Source: Schistocerca nitens (taxonomy: Eukaryota > Arthropoda > Insecta > Orthoptera > Acrididae). Taken from it: DNA of 64,000 bases. Position numbers and translations under genes: made by a program. The notes beneath the pieces were generated by a model that was given only the letters and a program-made list of their open reading frames with translations, had not been told where the DNA came from and searched no databases. Below, piece after piece: positions 33,833-44,430 of the stretch (position 1 is its first letter; each line of letters opens with the position of its first letter). The stretch is taken from the NCBI RefSeq assembly GCF_023898315.1, contig NC_064621.1:14506501-14570500 (forward strand). The letters run 5' to 3'.

Positions 33833-34407
33833 CACTATGTAATCAAAAGTATCTGCACACCCAAAAAAAAACATACATTTTTCATATTAGGTGTATTGTG
33901 CTGCCACCTATTGAGAGGTACTCCACATGAGCAACCTCAGTAGCCATTAGACATCGCAAGAGATCAAAATGCGGTGCTCTGCACAACTCACAGACTTCGA
34001 ACATGGCCAGGACGTTGGGTGTCACTTCATCACACATCTGCATGTGAGATTTCACACTCCTAAACATTCTTAGGTCCTCTGTTTCCAATGTGATAGTGAA
34101 GTGGAAACATGAAGGGACACGTACAGCACAAAAGTGTACATGCTGACCTAGTCTGTTGACGGACCAAGACCGCCGACAGTTGACGGTCATAATGTGTAAT
34201 AGGCAGACATCTATTCAGACCATCACATAGGAATTCCAAACTGCATCAGGATCCACTGCAAGTACTATGACAACTGTGCATGAGGTGAGAAAATGTGGTT
34301 TCTGTTGTCAAGCGGCTGCTCATAAGCCACACATCATGCCAGTAAACATCAAACGATGCCTCGTTTGGTGTAAGGAGTGTAAACACTGGACGATTGAACA
34401 GTCATTG
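33833..34407 (+). mobile_element. Tc1-like transposon, 5' part, sense
   Basis: Begins after TA (33831-33832) with the Tc1-type end CACTATGTAATCAAAAGTAT, followed by the start of a transposase (AQLTDFEHGQ near 34000, degenerate paired domain). It ends abruptly at CGATTGAACAGT (34407), where the antisense LINE starts. The next part of the transposon is the inverted piece at 31925-32122. Confidence 0.8.
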
Positions 34408-35480
34408 TAACCAGGTAAGATTCTAGGCTAACCAGTCGTGCATCATGGTCATGGGGACTGTTCATTACTAGACACATTTATATCACTGATTTAAGTGTTC
34501 ATTTACAAAAATATTGTCTATTAATGTACTATCTTCCTGTGTAATCCTGGTGGGAAAATTAACAATGGAGCACATATTGTAAGTGTTAAGCAACATTTCC
34601 AAATCATTCCTTTTATCAAAATTTTTCAGAAAAAAATTTGTCTGTTGTGTGGCATAATAATGAACTAAATTTTTGTATCAATATGTGAAAGTTTCCCAGT
34701 GGGGCTCTATACACTGAAACACTTACAAACGAGTTTTCTGGCAGCATTAACTCACAAGCACTGGCTTCCAAATTATGATCTAGGCATAAACTATTGGTAT
34801 GAATAGATGTGTACTTCATTTTATTTTTTATATAAATGACAACTCATCCTTTCTCCATAAAGGATTACCTATTACACCTGTGTCCACAGGAATTCTTTTA
34901 CTAATGATGGTGTCCATCTTATATTGTCAGCAAATCAGTTCAGCCAATGTATCTTTTCCCAGCAGCAACAGGCATAGCACCAATGAAGCTTTATCCACTG
35001 TCAGCAGCAACCCAGTCAGCTCCTGGTTATGTTTCCTGACAGTTTTGTTCACCCAGAACTGACTGTGCTGCTGCAGAACCTCATTAAAGTATTAAAGTCA
35101 ACATGTGTATGATGTTGCTGTACCTAGCTCCTATGAGTCACTCCTGGTACTATATTCTCTATTGTTAGTCAGGATCCTGCTTGCTCTCCTGACTATAAAT
35201 ACCTGGTTCTCTTCACCCAGATCCCTAGTTGCTGCCTCAATATCGTCTACTATTTGGCCACAGTTAGTACCAAGTTTAACAATACTTGTGAATTGGTGCT
35301 CTGATTCTAGTTTCATCTGAATGTGTTTGCCTATACCTCAGCCATCACTGCTACCTAACAGCAAGACCTTTCCTTTATACTGAACTTAGTTTCCAATATG
35401 TCTGTTAAGTTCTTATTGATTGCCTGCTCTGCACTACTTTCTTCTGCAGCTGAATGAGTCTCTTACCCTTCAATGGGAAT
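34408..35480 (-). mobile_element. LINE copy inverted relative to 32123-33250
   Basis: The reverse complement reproduces 32200-33250 block by block (ORF1 esterase-like segment as 35105-35316, endonuclease segment LPENSFVSVSVYRAPLGNFH at about 34690). The match stops within the Tc1 break at 34407. Identity is high enough to read by eye over about 1 kb, with scattered substitutions and small indels. Confidence 0.75.
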
Positions 35481-35726
35481 CCTTTCTGCCCCTATGCAAT
35501 GGCCCCAATGAAATTTCAAGTCACAAGCACCAACCCTAAACTATTAACTAACCTGTGCCAGCATTGACATTCGTCACTTGTGGTCATACTATTGTAAATA
35601 GTTACACAGATATACCTCGTTTTATCCATTAGAGGCCTGTTACAGATGTGTTTATAAGTTATATGTACTGGAGACAGCCATTTAATAAGAAGGGTGTGAC
35701 AACATGAAAATTTCTCTGACAAGATA

Positions 35727-37059
35727 CAAGGCATGTTTTTAAGTAAGGTCCATTTTGTTATAGACACTAGCAGTTCATGCGCATACTGCAATGAGCACCT
35801 GCATCGTGTACCAGCAAGCCTCGGGAACAACTGTACTCAGTTTTAGCTCTGCTGCTAACATGTACGGTTCTGTTCTGTGCTTTAAAAATGTTTAAGACTA
35901 CCTCAACTCGCCCAGAGCGTGTGTGGTTCGCTCAGTGATACGGTTTTTGTCAGCAAGGAACCTGTCTGCTGCAGAAATTCATCAACAGATTTTTGAATTG
36001 TATGATGATACTGTTATGAGTGGAAGCAAAGTGCGTATGTGGCAATGAGAATTCAAAGACGGCCATGACAAGGTCCATGATGAGGACCGCTCTGGTCACC
36101 CTTCTTTAATTACAGACGATTTGGTGGCTTCAGTTGAAGTGAGGATTTGTGAGAAAAGGCACTTCACAATAACAGGTCTCTCAAATGAATTTCCTTATGT
36201 GTTGAGATCAGTGCTTTACAACATTGTTTCTGAACACCTAAAGTTTAGGAAACCGTGCTCCCATTGGGTCCCAAAACTCCTAACAGAGGACCACAAAAAC
36301 CAAAGGTTTGAGTGTGTGATGAAGTTCTTGACTCGTTATCAAGAAGAACGTGATGGCTTCTTAGGTCAGATCATAACTGGAGATGAAACATGGGTTTCAC
36401 ATATCACACCTGAATCAAAGCAACAGAGCATGGAATGGAGACACACACCCTCACCTGTAAAGGTGAAGGGCAAACAGACACTGTCCCAGTGCAAAATCAT
36501 GGTGTTGATGTTTTGGGATAAGCATGGTGTTTGGTTGGTCAACTTCATGCAACAAGGAACCACTATCAATGCAGAAGCATACTGCCAAACCCTGAGAAAG
36601 CTACGCAGAGCAATTCAAAACAAAAGACATGGTATGCTGACAAAGGGAATTGTCCTTCTCCATGATAATGCAAGACCTCACGCTGCACGTCAGACCCGCG
36701 ATTTACTGGACAATTTTGACTGGGATGCTTCAGACCACCCACCCTACAGTCCTGATCTTGTGCCGAGCAATTACCATCTGTTCCTCCACTTCAAAGAACA
36801 CCTCAGTGGCAACCGTTACAATAATGATGATGACATGAAAACGGCAGTGAATTCTTGGTTATTGGAGCACGAGGCAAGCTTTTAAGAAGAGGGTATATTA
36901 AAATTTGTTGAGAGGTATGATACATGTTTGAACAAACTTGGCAACTATGTTGAAAAACAAAGTGAGATATGTACTTTATGAAAACAAATTTACTTTTTTG
37001 AAATAATCTTTCATTGTGTACTCATGTTCAAACAGACCTTACTTAAAAAACGCGCCTTG
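35727..37059 (+). mobile_element. Full-length mariner element
   Basis: 1333 bp with terminal inverted repeats (CAAGGCATGTTTTTAAGTAA left; the reverse complement of the right end begins CAAGGCGCGTTTTTTAAGTA) and TA duplications at 35725-35726 and 37060-37061. Encodes the damaged transposase in the next entry. The size is the usual one for mariner. Confidence 0.93.
35888..36981 (+). pseudogene. Mariner transposase pseudogene with third catalytic Asp changed to Asn
   Basis: From ATG 35888 (MFKTTSTRPERVWF) a frameshift near 35925 is needed to read the HTH (RNLSAAEIHQQIFELYDD), and there is a stop near 36048. From 36121 to 36885 the frame is open for 254 codons. The first catalytic motif is ITGDETWV, the second LLHDNARPHAARQ, and the third site reads PPYSPDLVPSNYHLF. 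Counting 34 residues from the second Asp lands on the Asn of PSN, where DD34D enzymes have Asp. A further stop follows at 36886, then VERYDTCLNKLGNYVEKQ. Therefore it is inactive for at least four reasons. Confidence 0.9.
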
Positions 37060-37457
37060 TATTATCTCACACAAGTCAACTCTGCAAATATTAGCAAAGC
37101 ATCGGAGCTAAACCAGTGGTGTTTTACTTTCATGTTGTATCAGGACTCTCACCTTGAACCTTGTTGAGCAGTCTACAGTGGACATATTACACAAAAAGTG
37201 ATCTAAACATTCAGATGGAAATGTAACAGGCACAAAATCTATCCAACCAAAGAATTAATGAAAAATTAGTTTGTGAACTACTTATGAGATAGAAGTAGAT
37301 GGTAAACAGATGGTTCTGTTTAGTCCCACCTGGAGCTGTAGAGCCTAGAAAATGGCACAGTAGAGCAAACATGATGAATAATTTTACTATCTTGTGTACT
37401 CTCTCACAGGGTAAAACACTGCAGAAAGTCCTTTTATGAAACTGTTTGTCCTATCGT

Positions 37458-37499
<42 letters not shown>

Positions 37500-38203
37500 C
37501 CATGTAAGAAACAGCAACAGGAAAACTTCCAATTAAACACTGAGCTACTGTACCTAAGTATAGTTACAAAAATTCAGTAATAATAAAAACTAAATGATAA
37601 ACCTCCACAACATCAAACAAATAACAAACATCCCAGGGCAGCAACAGTATTGTCATGACTTAAATCTAATCAATCACAATATTATGTGACTACAATACAA
37701 AGTAAAAACTGTAGAAGTATGGAATTATGACATATAATTTCCCCAACTAATAATTTACAAAAAAGAGAACATGACCATCTGTGTAATAGAACTGATTGTA
37801 CACTTACAAGCAAATGCACATGGAAAACAGTTTACTTACGGGGAGGGAACAGACAAGACAGAATCAATATGAGGCACAAATGCTAGCTTTCAGAAGTGTG
37901 GATTCCTTTGTCCTGTGTAAGAGAGGAAAAGATGGGAGAAATGAGCTTATTCAGAGATAAAACTGAAAAGTCATTCAGGACCCTGTGTCACAGGTTGGAG
38001 AGAACAGACTGCTTTATCAGAGTATTGAGTGACTTGCCTATTTCATTTCAGACTAACCTCTATGGATCACTTAAAAGAACTCACCATTCTTAATATTAAT
38101 CTTCATTGATCATTTTTGGGTATTTATTTTTCCTATACTTGTTTTGGATGCAAGCCATTTTATGACATTTAAGTTAGCATTTTAAAATATGGGAACTCCG
38201 GGT
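37060..38203. other. Unassigned intron with a 41-base T tract
   Basis: T tract at 37459-37499. The sequence to its right is AT-rich and has no homology I recognise. If the tract is a reversed poly(A) tail, a retrocopy would lie on the minus strand at about 37500-38200, but no coding frame supports that. Confidence 0.4.
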
Positions 38204-38410
38204 TGGAATATGAACAATTTAAGCAAAGGATAGACTGCTACTTACCATAAAGATGATACGTTAAGTTGCAGACAGGCACAACAGAAAGACACTTATTCAA
38301 TAGCTTTCAGTCATAGCCTTCATCAGAAAAGGAAATACACACACAGATTTTCATTCACACAAGCAAGCACACCCCACGCACACATTTCTGCCACCTTTGG
38401 CAACTTTGAT
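38204..38410 (-). repeat. PLE terminal repeat, family C
   Basis: Minus strand contains CTGATGA (38326-38320), an imperfect stem and GAAAGC (to about 38303), then TTTCTGTTGTGCCTGTCTGC and ATGGTAAGTAGCAG, the same order as at 40137-40230 on the plus strand. Confidence 0.65.
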
Positions 38411-38534
38411 GAGAATGCACTGGATATTATAAGTTAGCACTTTACCTACTGAAGACCTGTAAAAGCACTTCACAAAGAATTTCCTTAAATATTTATGTCA
38501 TTTTACTGCTACAAATAATGTATCATGTACTTAC

Positions 38535-38719
38535 GCTGGATACTCTGGAACCGATCCTTTATATGGAGGCACATCCTTCACATAATTAGTGTGTAACCAC
38601 TTCACTTTGAAGTGTAAGTTCATGTATGCTGATGATTTGCAAAGGCGGTGCTGCTCATGTTCTTCTAAAGCATACTTCATATCAACAGCAAAAAGGCTCC
38701 ACATTGTTGCTGCAGACAA
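38535..38719 (-). CDS. unc-13: unc-13 coding exon e1 (MUN domain)
   Basis: An internal exon of 185 bp following acceptor TTGTTCACAG (ending at 38720). It encodes 61 residues, [20 protein letters not shown], then [20 protein letters not shown] and ending GSVPEYP, plus GC of an Ala codon before donor GTAAGT (38534 down). The [18 protein letters not shown] and [10 protein letters not shown] motifs identify the Munc13/UNC-13 family. The split Ala codon is completed by the first base of exon e2, 18.8 kb away. The preceding exon is not within the remaining 25 kb of the window as far as I can see. The track-style Met at the start is really TTG (Leu). Confidence 0.95.
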
Positions 38720-39549
38720 CTGTGAACAAATATTTCTGTTAACAGAAATTCAAACACTGTTTTTAGTGTCATACAGCACAATAACTGTAGTTAAGTGGCT
38801 TAGTTTTTCCATGTATGAAGACAGGAACTGGGATGTTCCTGGTAGAAGTCCTGCAGATGATCAGACTTCTTGAAACCTTGAAAAATTCCTGGATATGATG
38901 AATTCACTATTCATTGGCTAACATGTTAGGAGGAATAATGTCATTGTGTAGAATCCTTTTTTTACATTATTTTGAAGTGTACTGTACCATATCAATCTGT
39001 GACCACTGTTCTATGTTATAAAAGAGTGACTGCTTACAGTGAAGTAAGTGTACATAATTTTTACCACAATACTTATTCTCTTCGCTTTTTAGTACAAACA
39101 TAACAAGGAATGAGATGATGATAGAAATGTATGTATTGTTTCCTCATACAGTAAATTTTTGTCTCCAGTTATAATATGAAATACTAGTCCTGAGCTTCTG
39201 GAATTAAACCTTTTCCTATTTACTAATTATTTTTACACCCGCTGACAACATGAATTGTATGGATGTTGTCAACATGTAAATCTACACAATACAGATACAC
39301 AAACCTATAAATGCTTACCAGTAAAGATACATAAATGCATGCACTATTTGCTTTACTATTTTAGGTGTCTGTACATCATATTTTATTATTCTAGTGGATG
39401 TATTGTAAGATGCACCTTAATCATGGCAGTTAATCATCAATATAATTGTCAACATAATTCATCATTTCAAGTAATCCTTGTCAGCGTTTGCACACATTTT
39501 TTCTAACAGCTAATCTTTAGGATATTCCTGAAACATGTATTTCACTTTT
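38720..39549. other. unc-13 intron sequence, nothing recognised
   Basis: AT-rich, without repeats or coding motifs that I recognise. Confidence 0.5.
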
Positions 39550-40050
39550 AGACATAGGCTTCACAGCCTGTGTCATATGGATCCTTCCCATCAATACCAA
39601 CTTTCCTGAATTGCACAGGTGGGAACTTTCCCTGCAATATATCCTATGTTCCTATAACCCTCCTGGCCTCAACCATTGTTAGTCACTGTCCTCACCCATC
39701 CAGTCCCTGTTCCCATTCCAGCACTGTACAGCCCTCATTCCACCATTGCACCCAGCCTTTTTGCTTCTCTTCTTTTCCACTGTCCCCCACCCCATAGCCC
39801 TCCATCTGACCTCCCGACTGCACACAGCTGACCTACCCTCTCTCCACCTTGTCCCTGCGCATTCCCCAGCAGCACTTCACTTCAGTGCTGTCACTCCTAC
39901 CCAACTATCCCTCCCCTTCCCCACCCCCCAGCCTCCTTCTTACCCCTACCCAGTCGCCACTCCCATCATGTACTGGTGCTGCTGCTCGCAGTGTGGCTTC
40001 AGCTGCCTGAGACTGCAGTTGTATTTGTGAGTTGTGTTAGTGTGTATATT

Positions 40051-40132
<82 letters not shown>

Positions 40133-40260
40133 ATTTTTGATGAAGGCCTTACAGGCCGAAAGCTTTATTTCTGACAGTCTTTTTATTGTGCCTATCTGCA
40201 ACTCATCATCCATGCTCTATGGTGAGTGGCAATTTTCCTTTTCATAATATTGTTACATTC
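39550..40260 (+). mobile_element. PLE 3' region and terminal repeat (family C) with TG/AG microsatellite
   Basis: The C-rich, Pro/Ser-coding stretch 39620-40000 matches the 3' non-conserved region of the PLEs at 7790 and 12904. Then a TG run (about 40050-40065) and an AG run (40065-40129) lead into TTGATGA (40137-40143), stem GGCC/GGCC and GAAAGC (40158-40163), followed by TGTGCCTATCTGCAACTC and ATGGTGAGTGGCAA. Confidence 0.6.
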
Positions 40261-40427
40261 TATCCTGGATTTTCTATTGTTCAAGAGATGCAGCTCCTCA
40301 TGGCTCATTTGCATTCAGACAGACTTTTGTTCAAGAGCCAAAAAATGTGGCACTCAGTGGGCACAAACAGGTCATATGGAGATGATCATCCACAATGAAG
40401 TTTTTTGTACAATTTCATTCCATTATA

Positions 40428-41754
40428 CAGGCTGATCAACAAAGACAGGAGACTGTTTTTTTCCTGTAGCTGCTGTGATACTTTCGTGTCTGTACAATGA
40501 GTATTTGAAAAAAGTGGGTTTTTTTGTGTCCATGGGTGACAGCACTCTTGTATTGGTAGGTTGGTAGTAACGTTCTATTTTGTAGGCTCTATGAATTTAG
40601 CATACCAAACTATAGAGTTGATGCGAGAGGAGCAGTACAGCGCAATAAAACTGTTCATTTGAACCAAACAGTCACTGAAACTTATGAAAAGCTGCAGTAA
40701 GCGTAAAGTGAAGATGCACCAACTTGTGCAACAGTTGGGTTTGGTTGTTTGGGGGAAGAGACCAAACAGCAAGGTAATTTGTCTCATCGGATTAGGGAAG
40801 GATGGGGAAGGAAGTCAGCCGTACCCTTTCAAAGGAACCATCCTGGCATTTGCCTGGAGCAATTTAGGGAAATCACGGAAAGCCTAAATCAGGATGGCTG
40901 GATGCAGGATTGATGTGCAACAGTGTGTAGGTGGTTCAAGAACTACAAAGAAGGCCGAATGTCTGTGTTAAGTAAGGTGAGCCTGGTGTTTTGGCTTCTG
41001 CTGTGACTGAAGTCAATATCAACAGAGGTGCTGTGATTGTCCATGAGGACAAGCAGATTACATTACGGAAACTCAGTGAAGTATTTAGGATTTCGTATGG
41101 CAGTGTCTTTACGATTGTCCATGATCATCTCCACATGACGTGTTTGTGCCCACTGAGTGCCACATTTTTTGACTATTGAACGAAAGTCTGTGCGAATGCA
41201 GATGAGTCATGAGGAGCTGTGTCTCTCTGCTGATTTACCAGCATGCAGTTCCTCCTGACACTAATGTTACAACAGCATACTAAATGTTGTTACTGGCTAA
41301 ACTGAGTAAGCATATTGCAAGGAAATGACCAGAAGTTCCTTTGATTTAGTGGAAACTTCATCATGGCAAATCATTGCAAATCAGTTTTTGGCTCAATTCA
41401 ACATTACGTGTGTACTGCACCCACCTTATAGTCCCAACAATCTTGCACTCTATGTGATACCACCCCCCCTTCCCCCCCCCCCCCCCCTCTCTATGCCACA
41501 CCACTAAAGACACAGCTTCAGGGCATTCCATTTGAGAACTCTGAAGCAGTGTGTAAGAAAAGTGAGGTGATTCTCAAGGGTCTGACATAGAATGGCATGG
41601 ACCATAAGCTTGAAGACTGGAAGAGACACTATAAAAAGTGTATTCAAGTAGGAGTGGAGCACAATGGAAAAAAATAAGCTTAACATTTAAATTCTGTAAT
41701 AACTATGTGTGGAAAAAAAGTAAGTCTTTCTTGGTCTTTGTTGATCAGCCCTTG
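40428..41754 (+). mobile_element. Mariner element (dead) containing a SINE
   Basis: TA at 40426-40427 and 41755-41756. Inverted ends share GGCTGATCAACAAAGAC. The plus-strand transposase is shattered but readable: EEQYSAIKLF (40628), TVCRWFKNYKEGRMSVLS (40920-40975), VTEVNINRGAVIVHEDKQIT (40995-41055), FLAQFNITCVLHPPYSPN (41385-41440, third catalytic region, degenerate). A C-rich tract at 41462-41488 disrupts the end. A SINE occupies 40736-40913. Confidence 0.85.
40736..40913 (+). mobile_element. SINE inserted in mariner
   Basis: Flanked by an 11-bp duplication TGTGCAACAGT (40725-40735 and 40914-40924). The body contains CTCATCGGATTAGGGAAGGA and CATTTGCCTGGAGCAATTTA. Removing it and one duplication joins the mariner HTH reading. 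The polarity is uncertain because no A/B boxes are clear. Confidence 0.85.
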
Positions 41755-41778
41755 TATACAGAATTCTAATTTGTCCAC

Positions 41779-42060
41779 TTCTGTAGCTCAGGGTTCAGCA
41801 TGTCTGGCTGCTATGTGGAGGATTCAGGTTTGATTCCTGGTGTACCAGGGATTTTTCCTTGGTGGGAGGACTGGAGCAGGGTGCACTCAGCCTTGCAATG
41901 CCAATTGAGGAGCTACTTGGAATTAGAATTAGTGGCTCCATGGTCAGTAACTCTGACAAAGGCTGTGAGAGCAGCATGCTGATTCTGTGTCTCTCCATAC
42001 CCCACCAAACAATGCTAGTTACAGAGGATGACATGGTAGTCAGTTGGTCCTGACTGAACC
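41779..42060 (+). mobile_element. tRNA-derived SINE
   Basis: Head with A-box-like TAGCTCAGGGTTC and B box GGTTTGATTCC (41827-41837) followed by the family body (TTTTTCCTTGGTGGGAGGAC, CAATTGAGGAGCTACTTG, GAGGATGACATGG). The two 60-codon frames here are translations of this SINE. Confidence 0.75.
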
Positions 42061-42349
42061 AAAACTTTGCTTTATCACACTACTTTGGGATTTTGTTTTG
42101 TTTCTCCTTCTAGGATAAAACTGTTAGCTGGATCTGGTTCTGTGTTCATGTAGAGATCTCTTCTGCTGCACGCTGATTGATGTCTTTCTTTATGTGGATC
42201 ACTGTTCATAAAATGTATTCACATAGAACAGTGGATGTTCCCATAGATTTAAACAATTCAGTGCAGTGATTTGTCTTTTTGCTTTTTGTACAGCCCTTTT
42301 TTTGCAGCTTACAGGCTGTAAATGAAGTTACATAAAACATTCTTAGATT

Positions 42350-42990
42350 TATTACTGTGCCAATTCAGGGCAAACCTTGAACTTTCAACAGTAACCCCCA
42401 TCATCTTCATCAGGACCAACTGGTTTGTCAAAACTGCTGCTGCAGTGGACTGTCAGCCCACAGACTGCTACTGATTGGTCGGTAATTATGTAAAGCTGTC
42501 ACAGGTGGTGTGACAAATATCTCTGGCCCTTCTCTGCATCAAGAGCTTGCTTCAGTACACTACTAAGATTGTATCCACTGTCATGGTTGAAGATTTCTCA
42601 CACATTCTTATTTCTACAGCCTCTTTAATTACAGAGTCCCAGTATGCAGAGCCTGGGACAAAACTTCTGTTTTGTCAAAGAGTATTTTATGTTTGGTTGT
42701 GAGGATGTGCTCAGCAACTGAAGAGTTCTCCAGTTCTTGATTTTTATACGTGACTGTTGTTCTGCACAGTGGTCGGGAATGGTGCGGATGAACTGACCAA
42801 TGTAATTGCTTCCACAACCACAAGGGATGTTGAAACTCCCAGGAATCCTGAAGTTGAGACTGTCCTTAATAACATCTCCTTGATCTCCTTAGGAGATTTG
42901 AAAATAAATCTTATATCTTGTCTTCCCGGGACTCTCACTATTTTGCTAGACGTAACTTACAGACTGTTTGTATGTTCTGCTCAATAGTTC
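42350..42990 (-). mobile_element. GIY-YIG-containing retroelement fragment, antisense (second lineage)
   Basis: The minus strand from 42960 reads FNIPCGCGSNYIGQFIRTIP (GIY-YIG start with a CGCG-type motif), then KNQELENSSVAEHILTTKHK and ILFDKTEVLSQ, the order of the GIY-YIG nuclease and its His-rich tail. The motif differs clearly from the CQDC-type domain at 10430, so it belongs to a different PLE lineage. RT not present; frames change between blocks. A CTGATGAAGATG sequence at about 42412 (minus) may be its terminal hairpin. Confidence 0.6.
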
Positions 42991-43019
42991 CTCAGAAGGT
43001 TGTGCTGAAACTAATTATA

Positions 43020-43600
43020 CAATGAACAAGTGCAATACATATTATTCTGGTATATGAGCTACTATACACCGAATTTATTATTCTAAGTTTATAAACTGCT
43101 GAAATATTCACTTCTTTGGGGCAGTAACACGGTGAGCCTCCTTTAGTTGTGGGTCATACGCATCTGTAGAAATTTTATCCTTGATACATATTCTTTGAGC
43201 TCATCATTGACTTTTGGAGAGTCACCTTTTCTCCATGTAAAATTAATTTGGTGTTTTCTATTCACCTGCATAAATGAATGAGCTTTCTCCAAATTTTTCA
43301 TTTTGTACACTTGGTAGTTCATCACTTATTAGAGTATTACTGTCATCATCAAATAGTACTGTTTCACTGTGTTAGACTACTGGGGTAAATCATTGATATG
43401 TATCAAGATGAATATTGGGCTCTGCAGACTTTCTTGTGAGACTCCAATATTAATGTATTTTGGGTAAGACTGGAGTTGGTTTGAGAGATCCCCACCCGTT
43501 GCACTCTGTTTTTTAGGTTAACACGTAGAAATTATTTGCTACACTCCCTACCCCTTATTTGCTAATGGATCCAGTGTCCAGTGTATTTAGCAGAACTGTG
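43020..43600 (-). mobile_element. Antisense LINE, part 1 (split by Gypsy)
   Basis: Minus strand: WGSLKPTPVLPKIH-like (degenerate PQGSxLGP region), HSETVLFDDDSNTLISDEL (RT catalytic box), then VNRKHQINFTWRKGDSPKVN. Its upstream part is at 51725-51795 beyond the Gypsy insertion (FLDFTKAFDTVDL), and the two meet at the Gypsy target duplication CTGTG. Confidence 0.75.
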
Positions 43601-43834
43601 TGTTGTGACAGTGCCACGATATTTAAAAGTGCCGCTACGTCAGTACGTGAACACGGCGACAGAGGTGCTCCGCAACTCGGCTGAGCGCAGGAGCGCCACC
43701 TAGCTATGAACGGCGCTGGCCGCATGTCACGAGACGGCAGTCGAATGACAGATAAGCAGTTAGTAGCATGTAACCTGCTATTGTTTCTACTTTTGTATAT
43801 CCACGCAATTTATTAGTGATTAAAGGTTATAACA
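43601..43834 (+). repeat. Gypsy 5' LTR
   Basis: 234 bp. I count about 18 differences from the 3' LTR, mostly transitions (about 7-8%). Confidence 0.95.
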
Positions 43835-44430
43835 CTTTTTGGCGACGAGGTCGGATATTTTTTTTCCTGCGTTGTGGAATTGTGTGTTCGTGTCGGGGCA
43901 GACATGGAACAGCTTATGCAAGTGCTCATTGAACAACAAATACAGCTGACGGCTGCTATTCAGGCACAACAAACACAGCTGACGGCTGCTATTCAGGCGT
44001 TGTCGACGTCGCTTACTCATCGTCTGTCTTCCTCTTCTTCGCCTCCATTCCCTCCTTACGACGAGGCTGCTGAAGACTGGGAGGATTATGAGAAGCGTTT
44101 GCGGCAACACTTCTTGGCTTTCGGCGTTGTCGACGCTCCTATGTGTAAGTCGTTATTTCTATCTTGGATTTCCCCACGGATCTATCAGCTGCTATCTCAG
44201 TTAGCCCTCTGCTGGAACCTGCCTCTCTGTCCTTCCAAGAAATGTGTGACTTATTGTCTAACTATTACCGAAAAAACACCCACATCGTTGCCGCCCGCGT
44301 GGCGTTCTACCGGTGTCGTAAACAGCCCCATCAATCTTACCGGTCTTGGGCAACGGAACTACACGGTCTGAGTCGGAAATGTCGGTTTGTCACGGACACT
44401 CATCATGAGTCTTATGCTGATTCAATGCAT

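Noticed and set aside
36121-36885. A host gene similar to SETMAR-type proteins
   Set aside because: It lies between mariner inverted repeats with TA duplications, with no fused host exon.
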